A DNA stretch of 64,000 bases from Periplaneta americana (GCF_040183065.1 NC_091130.1:129247914-129311913); one strand, 5' to 3'; counted from the stretch's first letter, positions 35,890 to 49,055 are shown. Numbers and translations are program-made. Notes: generated by a model not told the origin, from the sequence alone.

Positions 35890-37060
35890 AAGGTAAAGAA
35901 GTTAATATTGATAACATGTACTTCAAAGTATAACAAACATCTTAGTTTGAAAATTGAAGCCATACTTTCCATCAATTTGTAATTATTATACCCTACATTC
36001 ATTGCATTTCTGTTTGCCATTCTTGAAGTTTACAGAAGATAATTAATTATAAGGAGAATATTAATGGTTAAATTGATTTTTTTAAATATTTGCAATACAA
36101 AATTCCCGAAGAAATTATTATTTTAATATGTCATTGTATGAAAAAGAATGATTATTTAAATATTTAAGGTGAACAAAAATGTATATGAATTTGAAGTTGA
36201 ACTTTTCTAAGGTTAAAGGTTACTATCTTGTGATTGTATACATTTATTTAAAAATCATTGTTTTTATAAAGCTTTTTTTCTGTTCATTATATGTAACTTT
36301 CGATTAAGTAATTATTAAATTAATGATATAATGAAAAGTATACATTTTATTATGAAGAACTGAATTTTCTATTAATTTAAATTGAGTTACATGTTCTGAT
36401 ATCTTTGTTCACAAACAGAGCAGTGAAAATCAGTTTAAGATTGTTGAAAACTAGAAATATTGAAAATTTACTTAATTGCTGTACAAAATGCATTATGCAA
36501 ATATTTAATATTCAGTAAAGTTGAGCGAATCCAATGAGTATTTCGGCAACATTCACTGCCACAGAGATATTTTCTAGTAATAAGGAAAAGAATGGAATAT
36601 AATAATTATTCGTGATATTCACTGTGTAACATGTTACACTGCAAATCCACCATATACAATTTATTTAATCTGAAACCCGAGAAGTTCATAATATTATTCA
36701 AATTACTCACCAACCCTAAAAATTGTGTGTGTAAAATAGAAATAATAATTAATATATGCTCGTGCAGAATGGAGGAAATTGATTAATTAAGCCAAGGTTC
36801 TTTACCTTTTTCTTCTGCATATCCAAGAGACAATTTTCCATCGACTTTGTATCCCCAAAATTGTTGGTACGTAATTAAAGTATATAAAATAAATTACATA
36901 CAGAGTAATGTATTACACCATAAGTTTTAAATAATAGAAAAAATCAAGGTAATAAAGTACAAATTTATTATTTCCTAATATATCAACATTAATATAGGAA
37001 CAGTGTTACACATATAGCAAATCAAATTTACCTGATTAACTTTAAAAATATATATATTAA
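35890..37060. other. Very AT-rich intron
   Basis: No gene signal. 36790-36860 may be the edge of the hAT relic that follows. Confidence 0.45.
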
Positions 37061-37074
37061 TTAATGTGGTTTTG

Positions 37075-37440
37075 ATCTGTTAATGAAATGAATGAGCTTT
37101 TTCTGATATGCCAGTACTAATCTTCGTTGTGTATGAAGTTCTAAGCTAGTTTAGACTCTAGTAATTTCTGTGTTTCGTTTTGATCAGTGTGGAGAAACCC
37201 TGCTCACACAAATATTTTGAAGGAGCGGCAGGTGATGTGAAACGGCATCGTCACTACATCACTAAGTTCTTGTACTTTTTGCGAACAGAAATAAAAAAAT
37301 CGTAGATTGACATGTTTTTTAATTTTATTTTCAATGAACAACCAACAGACATTTCCAGCAGAGTAGAGGAATTTATGGTGTTGGTGTAAAAGAGTTTGTA
37401 ATCCAGTCTTGGATGTTGGCTTCTCTCGCATTTTCTAGAA
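37075..37440 (-). mobile_element. hAT transposase C-terminal relic
   Basis: Minus strand at about 37235-37090 reads APSKYLCEQGFSTLIKTKH, then RTSYTTKIS, the hAT dimerisation domain of SCAND3/ZBED-like transposases. Contains stops. Confidence 0.6.
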
Positions 37441-38184
37441 AGTTATTTAAAAACTGTATCCTGAGATGTTCCAAGTGTCAATTGATTATTTTCAAAACCG
37501 CTTCACTAAGTTAAGAAGTTCAGAAAGCTGTAATATTCCCTTATTAACGCGGTTAATTCAAAACATAAGTTTTTTTTTATAAATCCCTTTCACATTCTCA
37601 TATGTTTTAAACATATTTTTGTGAACTCATTTGAAGTTGAAGATTGAGTTTATTAAATTTGTTGAAAATGGTTGCCTGAAAATCCAGTCTTCATCTTTAA
37701 AATATGTAAGCAAATCGGATTTCAATTTTTAAGGAATATAAAAGCTGTAAATCTGAATTTTATGGTTAATAATGAATCATCAGAGTAAATTTATGAATTA
37801 CCTAGGGTATTTTTTTATTCCACTGTGTGTTTCGCAGCACTGTATATTAAAGAATGTTTTTAATATATTTCAATTTGCATGATCACTATTTCGCTTAAAA
37901 ATTTGAAACCTTTTTATTTAGATTATTCCTTAAAATGTAGAATAATGATTATTTCAATCAAGGTATTTCAATCTTCTTAATGTATCCAGCTGTTTGCTGG
38001 TCCCTCAGTGTAAAATTCTCCGGAGGTAAAATAGTCCCTCAATCGGATCTCCGGGTAGGGACTGCACTGAGAGATGCCAAGAATTGTACTAAAGTACTTA
38101 TTTGGAACACAAAAGGTTGCACTGTCCAGTCAATCAGAGCCAAATTTAATATTGAAAAGAACCATATAATGAGGATAGTGATTA

Positions 38185-38463
38185 TAAACTTACTTACTTA
38201 CAAATGGCTTTTAAGGAACCCGAAGGTTCATTGCCGCCCTCACATAAGTCCGCCATCGGTCCCTATCCTGTGCAAGATTAATCCAGTCTCTATCATCATA
38301 CCCCACCTCCCTCAAATCCATTTTAATATTATCCTCCCATCTACGTCTCGGCCTCCCTAAAGGTCTTTTTCCCTCCGGTCTCCCAACTAACACTCTATAT
38401 GCATTTCTGGATTCGCCCATACATGCTGCATGCCCTGCCCATCTCAAACATCTGGATTTACTA
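38185..38463 (-). mobile_element. LINE 3' end, severely 5'-truncated
   Basis: 78 codons (MRWAGHAACMGESRNAYRV and GRPRRRWEDNIKMDLREVG) and a (TAAG)n tail on minus. Same family as 61286-62176. Confidence 0.85.
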
Positions 38464-38504
38464 TTTACAATAAGTAACTTTACCTTCTTTCTTTGTAGTC
38501 CAGA

Positions 38505-39165
38505 GCTTTGAATTATGGGGAAAATGCGTGCATTGTCTTGATTACGAAGTTAGTTGTGCATAATAGTACATTATGCAACGAGCCTATAATAGTAGTAATT
38601 AAGACGCAAGTATGTTTGTTTATGAAACGAGCGCAAGCTCGTTTCATAATTTTCATACGAGCGTCTTAATTACCATTATAGGCAAGTTTCATACGACTTT
38701 TTATGCTCGACCATATTTCTAACTTGAAATTATTCATGTTTTCATGTTATGGTTATGCTAAGTGACGAACAGAATTGACCTGAATTGTGAGATGTGCGCA
38801 GACGCGAAAGTATTGATTTTTTCCGAGGCACCAATATCATTGACCTTGATATAACCTAGAGAACATTAATCTTGATATAACCTGGAAATTGATTTAGAAT
38901 TGAAAAACGAGATGACAAATTGAATTTATTTCAATATTATTTACAGTTAACGCTAATTATTATAGTAACAGAACATAACCTTCTGCGACAGTATTGGATT
39001 TCCAGCCTCCGTGACATTTCCCTAGTTGTCTTTCGATTGCATATCCGAGAATAATCGAAAAACCTGAACTTTAATGAATAGGTGTACTTTAATGACATGC
39101 ATTAAAGGACTGCTACCAGGTGTATAATTACTACATTTCGGCATGGTCGAGCATAAAATAATTTA
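38505..39165. mobile_element. Palindrome-rich nonautonomous element
   Basis: A perfect 13-bp hairpin at 38620-38649 (TTATGAAACGAGC, GCAA loop) sits inside a second inverted pair (38580-38612 / 38655-38690, CTATAAT..TAATTAAGACG). TATGCTCGACCAT at 38702 and its complement at 39140 form a further inverted pair. Exact ends not determined. Confidence 0.45.
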
Positions 39166-39347
39166 TCTTGTTTCAGAAATGAAGTGGGTCACTATCCAAG
39201 AACATCCATGTAGAGGAATAAGCTAATTCTTGTGTTTTTATGAAGAACGTGAAGTTTTAAATATTTACTGATTGAGAACAAGAAGAGTTTTGACAGTATT
39301 TATTGTGTTTGTTATATGTGCTCACGTTACTTATTTGACATTTACAG

Positions 39348-39691
39348 ATATGGTTTCTATACTGCATGATGAAAGAATCTGGGGTCGTTCTAAATCGTCG
39401 TGGACTTCAGCAGTAGACTGTGATGATGGTTCAGATGTTATCCAAGCAATTCTTCAACAAGCTTCAGGATGTCACGTGGAAACAGACATGATTTCAAGTG
39501 CATTTGTATGCCCTCAGTGTGGAAAGAACTACCGTTACAAGTGTTCATTGCGACGACATCTGGTAGTGGAATGTGGGAAAGAACCACAGTTCTCTTGTCC
39601 GCATTGTCACAGGAAGATTAGACATAAACATGATTTGGTTGTGCATATGAAAACATATTGCCCCGTACTGAGAAGGCGACAGTTAATGTAA
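39348..39691 (+). CDS. lola: lola alternative terminal exon d (two C2HC-type fingers)
   Basis: Seen: the acceptor CATTTACAG ends at 39347. The junction bases AT precede 113 codons to a TAA at 39689-39691. Residues 1-52 form a leader rich in Asp and Ser. Finger 1 has C54, C57, H70 and C75, and the ECGKEP linker spans 74-79. Finger 2 has C83, C86 and H99, and the last ligand position is C104, not His. Known: lola family exon; finger 1 is always C2HC in this family, while finger 2 is usually C2H2. Odd: finger 2 here would be C2HC as well. The reading frame stays open upstream to an ATG at 39272 and would give a hydrophobic N-terminus, but that part is the intron's branch and pyrimidine region and I reject it. 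A Tigger-like transposon starts 95 bp after the stop, so the 3' UTR is either very short or includes transposon sequence. No AATAAA lies before the transposon. Confidence 0.9.
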
Positions 39692-39785
39692 TATATAACA
39701 TACAAACGACTTTGTGTGACTATCTATCTGTCAAGCTACCTGCCTGTTTGTCTGTTGGAACAGTTAAGCATAATTCTTTAATGTA

Positions 39786-40608
39786 CAGTAGAACTTGGTT
39801 ATAGCGACCTCGTTTTGTGCGACACCTCGCCTATAACGTCAAATATTCTGTGGTCCCAACAAATTCCCCATAAGACATATGCTTTGCTACCTTGCTTAAT
39901 ATGACAAACGTATATGCGTCTACCTGGCATATAAAGTCATTTTCAACCTCAGTTTGGAATAAGATTTTCTAAGAACCAAAGTATTTTAAGAAATACTTTG
40001 TTGAAATCTGACCCTGACAAATTCTTTACAGTCTCCTTCTGTCATAGGCCTCTGGAATGCAGGCGGATTCCCCACCCCATTGTAACATGCCTGAATTCAT
40101 GCGGTATTAGATCAGTTTCGACAGGACATTTTCACTAAGTGCACGCATTTTAACGCAGTATGGCCACTAAAAGAAGTGAGTGATGCTTTAGAAGTCATTA
40201 GAATTATGAACATGTTCTATGAAGCTAGGGAAGGGAGCAGTGAAATTGCAACTGAAATTATGAACATATAACGTAATTTAGTCATAGAAAGTGTGTATTG
40301 GGCAAGTAGAAGACAACAGAGTAAAATGACTGATTACTTCACTTCTAAGTAAAGTAGTTTGGTGAATACTGAACAAACTGTTTTAATACAGAATACTGTA
40401 TTTATAATTGTAGGCCTACGTGTATTTTATTATGTTCATTGTATGCTTAAAAGACAATACATAAATCTAAAATAAGTCTAATTAAGTTTGTTATTTTTAA
40501 TTTTCCACCTCACTAGATTGATAATGTGAATCTCGGTTACTACAACACTCGTTTATAACAACATAATGTTTAAGGTCCCTTGGATGCCGTTATAACCAAG
40601 TTCAACTG
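39786..40608 (+). mobile_element. pogo/Tigger-like element, copy 2
   Basis: TA-flanked ends CAGTAGAACTTGGTTATAGC / GTTATAACCAAGTTCAACTG. + strand at about 40225-40350 repeats the transposase C-terminus (REGSSEIATE.., then MTDYFTS). 823 bp. It starts 95 bp after the exon d stop. Confidence 0.8.
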
Positions 40609-40999
40609 TATATGGTAATTCCAATAAAACTTTAAAACTAATTGAACGAAAAATGCTGGTTAAATAGATACACATCATACACGGGAACTGTACTTGAGAG
40701 TTTCGAAAGTAGGAAACTTTTTTAATGAACCAATAAAATTAATTTATTAAAATAGAGCTAAAGATATGTAACTATTTTAAGTAAATTTTATCATAGACCT
40801 GTTTCACCCCCTTCCTAAATTTATAATAGTTGTACATGCCACCAGTTTCACTTTTCATCCCTACTTTATTTTACTCGAATTCAGCAGTTTACAACTTTCT
40901 TTTTTCGGAAATTTCTATGCTGCATCTTTACACTCTTCAGCCATTAAAATTCGTTTATTTTTTTAGAGTTTCCTATATACCTCTTGCTTTTCTTGGTAT

Positions 41000-43900
41000 G
41001 TTTCCTTAATGATTAATTGATTACATTGGATCCACTGTATGTTGACTGCGCTAATGACCACAATTCTGGATTATTGAAAATTGTTTCTATTTTTGGTGGT
41101 CTGTTCATTAATTTTTTTCTTTCAGAATGTGGTTGTACTTGCTATTCTTGGATATGCAGTACATGAGAGTATGTTTCGAGATTTCTTTTTCTTTGCTGAA
41201 TTTTCTGCAGACGTACAGTATATTTCTTTGTTTTTGCATATTGTTTATTATTCCTTAAATATTAGATTTTGATCAGTGAAATTATATTCATTATTTGGAT
41301 TTTTAGCAGGTAATTTTGTTTCATGCTACAAACTTTATAAAGGAACACCTATCTTCTTGTAATTCACTGAAACTATGATAACATAAGAAAGTCAACCTGC
41401 ATTAAGAAGCTCCTGCTTAAAAACACTCTAACGGATTTTAAAATGTGTGCAATATATCAGGCATTAAAATTATCTTTGGAATTGGAATATGCACTATAAT
41501 ATAGTGATGGTTCTCGGTATAATTTATAGATGGATGCAGTTCATTTATATCTATAAATTTTACATTCTGAAAACGGCCTTAAAACCATGCAACATAGATT
41601 TAACAACAACAGAAAGAAATAAATAACGAAGTATTTGGAAGGGAGTTCCTATTCACAATGAAATTACAAATAAAAGTACCATGAGTAGGATCAGGATGTT
41701 ATTAGATTGCATGCCAATTGCCACCACCATTTGTAATATACAGATTAACAGCTTCATTTATGAAATTTCTACACTAGACATTTGGTGCACGAGAAATGAG
41801 TGAGAATTCCAATCATCAACTGGGTGTCAGAGCAATTTCCATACCTCACTGGACTGAATGGAAACATATATGTTACTGCTAAATGAATTTCTGCTTAGAA
41901 AGAAGTACCGGTAATTGAAATGTTATTGACTGAAGTAATAATTCAATGTCGATTAAATTGAAAGATGTACCGGTAATAAAAATGGTGGTTGTGCCTGCAG
42001 CAAGGTCCGAAACCATTGCTGCTGCAATAATGTTAAAATACGTGCATGTAGTATCCTAAGGCAGGAAAGTGATTGACTATAAAGTCTTTATATTTGGTCA
42101 CTTTGTGTAAGTGCATGTTATTATGTGGTTAGTTACCTATTTTATACTCCAAGGAAATGACATAACTTTAGTAAAGAGTTGTTTCATATTCAGTGTTCAC
42201 ATGACATAATCTGAGAGCAACATTAGAAACATTTGAGAAGTGCTATCATTTTTGTATTGGAAATTAAATTGTAATGTCATTCTATTATTGTTGTAGACAA
42301 TAATAGTGAATCTTAAAAAAATAAAGTGTATTATACCGCAATTCGAGCCATAATTTATACGTGTTTCTATGTACACTACCCAGCACAGCTAACTTTGGAA
42401 CAAAACACATACTTGTACCAATTAGTATGCTCATTACTACTACAGTAAATACTACCCAAGTCCTTTTCCATTCTATTTCAGAAGGTTTTAAGTGATCTAT
42501 AACAAAATCATATTTTAAGAACTCTTTGACATATAAATAATGCGAAATTTTAATAGACATAAGGATATTTCACTAATGGATGAAATAAGAATTTGCATAC
42601 ACTTAAGTATAGAGAGATATACTAAGCATTCTCCCTGATTATTAGCTTTTTGAAAATATCAGAGTATTTTTCAAATCGAACAAATCTTAAGAGTACATCA
42701 TGGCTGTTTACATGTAATTGTACATTGTCAGGATGCTAGAACTCTATCCCGAGTTGATTTTACATAGGTTTCTCACAATGTTATCTCTTTTCAAATAACC
42801 TCGAAAATAGTTTTGATCACTAAGCACATGTAGACAACTATTGAAAATAACAGCTGTATCTTCGGTTGTTAGTGGCTAACTGACTTTCCATTAGGCAAAG
42901 CATTCTTATTCTTGTTATATTTATGTAATTTAAGAAATAACTCCCATCCCCGTGTTGTGCTACAGTTTCTGTATCATGCAGAGTATACATATATTGATGT
43001 CACAATAATGCTTATTAATACAGCTACATTGGTATCCCTGATCACTTATAACAGATTGATCAGTCTAATAGATTTTTCAAGGCAACCACTTTTATCAATT
43101 TCATTATGCTCCATCTAGCGACTGCAAAAGAAGTCACATTATAACCCTTATGGAATTGCATGAAGCAACTGTACTTCCATCTAGCGGTCGTTACCAAAAA
43201 ATGCCTTTTCAACAGTGGAGGCTCTGGTGGTTGTTCACATTTTATGTTGCCGTTTCATAACATGGGAATGGCCAATCTGATATGTGATCAAGGGTGTTAT
43301 GCCCAAGCTATGTATTTTTTGCCTGTTTCAGGTAGTACTTTCATCTGATAACTCACTAAGACAGATAAGGACATTAATAATGATTTGTAAAAGGTGAGCT
43401 GCGTTGTCGAGAATTGGATCTCTCTTGCTCAGTATTGAAGTTGTTGGCCAGCTTGTTAGAACACTGTAATTTTATTGAGCTCTTGAAAGTCAGGAACTTT
43501 GGATGACAGCAGAAATATTATTAGCGATTTTGTTTTTCTTGGGTAGTACATAGAATTGTTTGAATTGAATTTGTTTGTAGCTCTGTTGTCTGTGAACAAT
43601 TGAAGAGTTTTAGTTATGCACATTATATATTCACTTTACCAGAAAATATTATTTGAATTTATTTTTATGTCTTAAATTAGTTAAATAGTAATGCATTTCT
43701 ACTTTTCTTGTAAGCATTTCCTGTTTAGTATTGTGATGTAAAATTATTTATGAATTTATAATATATAAGATATATTAAAAAGTTTTCTGCACACAGCTTT
43801 TTCTTTCTAATTTCATTTAGAATGGAAATAAACAAATTTAGAGTTTTTTTATTTTTTGTTCTCCTTACAACGATAAAATAATCTCAAAGTCTTTTATCTT

Positions 43901-44450
43901 ATCATTCACCTACCTACCCACTACAATGAAACGTGTTTGTTAAGACATTTCTATTAGTCTTTTAAAAATAAGTAAAGAAATAGTAATATTGAAGGAAATA
44001 GTTTGGTTTTTTTATTATTTCTTGGTATTTGTAATTTTTCACGCCCTTTTCTTTGTTTCCCTTCTTTAAAATTTCATATCTATGTTTACATATGTATAAT
44101 ATTTTTTTTTTGAGGATATACTGAGGGCTATCCTCAATGGGGGGCAGTTTACTATTATTTATTATTATGTTAATAATAATAATTACTACATATAATATAT
44201 TGGTATTATGCTACAACAGAATTGGTTTATTATAAGGCTCTTAGAACTTCAAAATTGCTTTCTTGTGGACAAGAGATTAAGATATGCTCAAAGTATTAAA
44301 ACTTCAAACTTTCAAATATCAAGACAAATGTTTCAGCAATATTGTTAGGAGAACATTGACTGTTAACTTCATTTTCCCAGACACTATCTTGTGTTTGTTT
44401 CATTCCACTTTTGTATGCTTATCAGTATACAACTAAATCAACCATGAGGA
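41000..44450. other. Intron between exons d and e
   Basis: AT-rich, mostly unique-looking. CCATCTAGCG occurs twice (about 43110 and 43180). No exon-like frame with an acceptor in the array phase was found. Confidence 0.45.
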
Positions 44451-44485
44451 ATGCAATAAACAGAGCTTTAATTACATGAGTGAAT

Positions 44486-44488
<3 letters not shown>

Positions 44489-44528
<40 letters not shown>

Positions 44529-44533
44529 TGTGC
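44489..44533. repeat. (TG)n microsatellite
   Basis: About 20 TG units with one TATG interruption. Confidence 0.95.
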
Positions 44534-44987
44534 GAGCATATGCGTGCGAGCTTATAAAGTACCATACTATGACATCAATGAGGCAAGAAAGAGAATTTCA
44601 AATAAATTTGAAATTTGTTATTCCCTAACATACACATTTTTTTATTACTTATTTACTTAATGGTACATGTTTTACTTATTGTTTATTATACAGTCACTGG
44701 TAGGTGGCTAATTTCTGTTTTATACATATTTTATTGTTATTTTCTGCCCAAAAGATTATTAAGAACAACAAATATTATTCATTTGTTTCCTGTATTTGTT
44801 AAAATAATGCATATGTGCCATGTTAATTTTCAGTTATTATTATTTACATAAACAATGAAGCACAATGGGGCCAACACAAAAATTTATCTTTGTTCACAAT
44901 CCACACTATATTCACATTACTTTGGAGTGATTTATTAAAGAATGTATTCAAGACCAATTTAGAAGCATTTTAAACGAATTATCTAGA

Positions 44988-45180
44988 TGCACCAAAAATG
45001 AATGCTGCCTGACCAAATTATCGTATTTTAATTGTTTGGATATAATAGCAATTAAGAAACATGTTAAAGGAATAATCCTTGCACCAAACTGCATGTTAGC
45101 TGGACTAAATTGATCGTATTTTAATTATTCTTGCACCAAAATGGACGTTTACTGGACAAAAGGTTATACTTTAATTAGTT
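44988..45180. repeat. Diverged tandem repeat, three copies
   Basis: GCACCAAA-AATG/CTGC .. CTGGAC(T)AAA .. CGTATTTTAATT recurs at about 44990, 45080 and 45132. Confidence 0.6.
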
Positions 45181-45740
45181 AATTAATTCATAGTTCCATT
45201 TGGTCATGCTACTTATTCAGTGTAGAGTGTTGTGTATTATACCAGACTGCTTGTGAATAATAAAGAAAATAACAAGTCCTTTAATAAAAAAAGAAAATAT
45301 GTATCTTCGATTAATTGGAGTATAGGAAGTAGATATAAATTACAATCTAAATGTTCCTGGTGTTAATTATATTTATAATTATTTCAGTGTTCTAGTTATG
45401 ATTGTTATAAGAAAGAATCTATTCATTCTGCCATAGCCTTTCTACATTAAACCTAGCAACTAACAAATGCTATCTAATGCTGTAATTTTATCAGAATATT
45501 CACATCACATAATCATTTGTTTCACTACATATTAATATGTCCAGTAAAAATGAACTTGTACCTAATATTTGGTATAAATGTTAAAGTCCATGTCTTCGTG
45601 GTACTTGAGTTGTCAGTGTTCTATTTTTGTTTGAAGAGTATCTTTTATTTTTTTTATTAGCCTATATTTCGTAATTCAAAATATTTTTGCATTTAAAATT
45701 GCGTCAGTTAACATATCTTTTGTCTTTTCCTTTATTCCAG

Positions 45741-46729
45741 ATACTGAACTTGATGGACCTTCAAATAAGAACAGTCGTGCTTTGATAAGTTTGGTTCCAA
45801 CAGTAAGGCTATTGGAAAAAACTGCATCAGATGATGATACACATGTTAAAATGGAATCTGAGGACCCACCAGTCAATTTAACACTATCACCTACTAATTC
45901 TGTGACTGATCGAAGTGCAGTTCTTTCTAAAGAATCGTATAGAAATAATTTGAACAATACTACTGATTCAGGCACTCATGATGTGTTTCTAGTAAAAGAT
46001 AAAACTAATTGTGAAATCGTTTCCCCAGCCACCAAGCTAATGGGTTCTGACGGTTCTAATGTAGTCCATCATAAAACTATTAAATCTCCATTAGTATTAA
46101 AAAGTGCTTCAACTAATTCAAGAGTTATAACAGTGAAAGGTATTAATAAGCCATCACAGGGTTCATTTGATAATTTGAAAAAAATGAAACACAACATTAT
46201 TGTTGGCAAGCAGCTTGATACAGGAAGAATAGTAAAAATGAAAGTACTGAATCCAGTAATGTTGAATACCAGTATTTTTGCAAACAACAGAGTATCGAAT
46301 GCTCAAAGTCCTTCTTCACTTTGTATCTCTTCAGTCATGGGTACTGGAAACATTGCTTCAAGTTCTTCTGCAATTACATCTGGAAGAACTATTTCATTAG
46401 ATCCAAAAATTGTTTCTTCACGTTCACTTACCAATACTGAAGCAAAAATGATTGTGGAACCACTTAATACTGATAAAAATACACCCACATACAGTAATGT
46501 TAAGAGAAAAGCAGAAAATGATGTCAGCATAGTTTTTGAAAAGGGAGGTGAACCTGATGTTCAGATACTATCAAAAAAGGAACAAAATGCCCAGAATTCA
46601 TCATCTCTAAAAGAAAACGCAACTTTGAAGTTAAGTAACGTGAAAGAAAGAACTCAGAAATTTATTGTAACTTCCATAACATGTCCTTCAATTGAGAAAT
46701 ATAAAACTAGCAAATCGCACTGCAATTGA
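45741..46729 (+). CDS. lola: Candidate finger-less lola alternative terminal exon e
   Basis: Seen: the acceptor TCCTTTATTCCAG ends at 45740. Two junction bases (AT) precede 328 codons to a TGA at 46727-46729; this is by far the longest open frame in the window. The product is rich in Ser, Thr, Asn and Lys, has no Cys/His finger and no membrane segment, and looks intrinsically disordered. A SUMO-type motif VKME sits at residues 35-38, followed by an acidic patch. A basic NVKRK lies near residue 252. AATAAA occurs at 46942. Inferred: it sits between zinc-finger exons on the same strand and is entered in exactly the same phase with the same AT junction as exons c, d and f, so I take it as an alternative C-terminus of lola without a DNA-binding domain. 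Known: some fly lola isoforms lack zinc fingers. Alternatives are an internal exon with a hidden donor, or an exon of an unrelated gene inside the intron; the phase match makes these less likely. Confidence 0.65.
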
Positions 46730-46941
46730 AAAATAATTGAAAAGTATATCCCCTAATGTATCCTTTGAAAGTGAGCCTCGCCATATTGATTGTATTAGTT
46801 CAAAACAGTCGTTCACATTTTGTCAGAATCTCTGAAAAACCAAATTAGTTCAATGTAGATACTATAACAGAAAACAAAGTTCTTTTAGCACTGTGAACTT
46901 CTGCAGTGTACCTGACAGTATACCATTTACAAAATCTCAAC

Positions 46942-46947
46942 AATAAA
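46942..46947 (+). terminator. Candidate poly(A) signal for the finger-less exon e
   Basis: AATAAA followed by a second overlapping ATAAA run, 213 bp after the stop. It supports a terminal rather than internal exon. Confidence 0.4.
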
Positions 46948-46949
46948 AT

Positions 46950-49055
46950 AAACTAACAACACTTAAATCTGTTTCAGTAGCTGAAGCCTTTGATTGTTTT
47001 GGAGTGAAAAAAATTTAGGCATAACCTTACGGTTCAGAAGATATGACATCAAAGGCACCCTTACTTTATTCCAGTTTCAAATTTATCGTGTTGGATTATA
47101 ATGCGTACTTATATTATATTAAACATGAATGCAGATTATTCAGACAGAGAATTGATTGGAAATTTAAAAGTGTCCCAGGTTGACGATCCGAGCATTTTCA
47201 ATTCACTCCACCATTAACTCCTGTCATCAAGCCTTGCTTCTGATAAAGCCCAGTGACGTATCTGGAAAACAGTTTTCCATTTTCAGGAGTTTTGGATGAA
47301 CTAACCCTTTTGGAAAAGAAAAAAATGGTGGCAATTTGTGTCTGTCTGCACTAATTCTGAGCATGACCCTGTTTTTCTCCGTTAGATGTTTTGATTGGAA
47401 CTTCTTTTGTACCTTACTCTGTGATTATGTAATTATACAGCATATCTAACAAGATTTGCATCTCATCAGAATTCCAGATTTGTCCCATTAAGAAGCTACT
47501 TCTTTTCCTCGATTTGATGATATGGTGCTGGAAATTTTTTGGCTTGTTTATAAAATCTGATCACAGTTTCTGGCAGATTGTGGTATGGCGTCATAGGGAT
47601 AGGCCCCCGTGCCACATAAAACAATCAACCATCAAATTTGGGAAGCTTTTAATTTTAATCCTCTAGGATAGAAAAAATTCATTACAGATGTAGGTCCTGC
47701 AAGATATGTAGACAGAACATGAGACAAGATATTATGTAGGTGGAACATGAGACAAAAATTCTAAAAATCGGGACATCTGGGGTCTCTAGTTTAATTAGGT
47801 ACATGGTACCTATGTTCTTATTGAGTTTGTGTCTTACTGCTAATGTTCATAACAATGTTGATCCATTAATTTCACTGAACTTCTTTTATAAGTTGCCTTT
47901 TATTACAATTTCAGTAAGTAATATTTTTATTTCGTATTCATTTCTTTCTTAAAAAGATTATAAAATAAAATGTGAATATGTTTCAGTTGATACATAATTT
48001 TAGAAGCATAAAGCTTTTGAAGATTGTGTATAAAATATAGTTTTGCTGCACTTCTTTCTTTCTAATTCTTTGTATTTAATTATATTTAGTTTATAAAACT
48101 GTGTGACATATGTTAATTGTTTCTAGAGTATTTGTTGATATCTATATCTGTACATTATATACTCCATAAATTAGGTAATAGGTTTATATTATGTGTGTCT
48201 GTAGGTTAAGCTTTTATTCAGTGTCTCATGTCAGCAGTGGCCAAATGGTACGGATACTATAGGATGCTAAGATGAGTATTTTGAAATAGGGATCCTCTGA
48301 TCTGTGTTACCTGCCAAAGTTTTTATGAGTCCTTTAAACTTCAAAATGAAGTGTAGGCCTATCTTGGTAACATCAGGAATATATATGTTAGCTGTTTTGT
48401 TTTTTGACAGTTTTTATGAGCTAATGTGCCATTTTAGAGACATTTCATATACAGTGTTATGTGTTTGTTTTCATTATACAAATATTTTTCTGACTCATAG
48501 TGATAGCTCAAAACACTAGAGCATTACAACAAATTCTACTACACCCTTTCAGAGATTGCAGATATCTGTTGCACAAAGTCACACACAACCAGAATCCTAG
48601 CAACCAATTTCTTCTTAGTATCCAGTTTTTTTTACTTGATGTGAATTCCTTTAGACACTACTGGTACCCTGGTCTTTTGGGTTGTTCAGTAGTGTCTTAT
48701 GATGACATTTTCGACCATGAAGTTGCCTTATATCATAATACTCTATTAGAATTTTTTTTATCAATTATATTATTTTGTGGCTGTTGACCAGAGATATTCA
48801 GTATAATAGAAAAAAACATAGAGAGCCCTGAAAATCCTGCCCTCTTTTCTGGCGTTCGGATACAAGATAATTAAATTGAAGGAAAGTAGTTGAGGGAGGA
48901 CATTTTGCGTCATCAGCCTTTGGTCAACGATGCTCCATCTTGAATCATTATTGTCTTTTCATTGAATTTCCAGCTTGAGCTACCAGACTAAAGATACACA
49001 TAATGTAATGTCGAAGGGATTGTATGCTTTATGTACAAAGTTAAAGCTTCAGTAA
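46950..49055. other. Intron, no recognised gene
   Basis: A weak SINE-like head may lie near 48235 (GCAGTGGCCAAATGGTACGG). Otherwise nothing. Confidence 0.4.

Noticed and set aside
39272-39347. ATG with hydrophobic, signal-peptide-like N-terminus in frame with exon d
   Set aside because: It lies in the intron and covers the pyrimidine tract and acceptor; the other lola exons are entered by splicing at the matching site.
41081-41272. Phe-rich hydrophobic 63-codon frame as a small membrane protein
   Set aside because: Biased by T-rich intron sequence; no start context, splice sites or motif.
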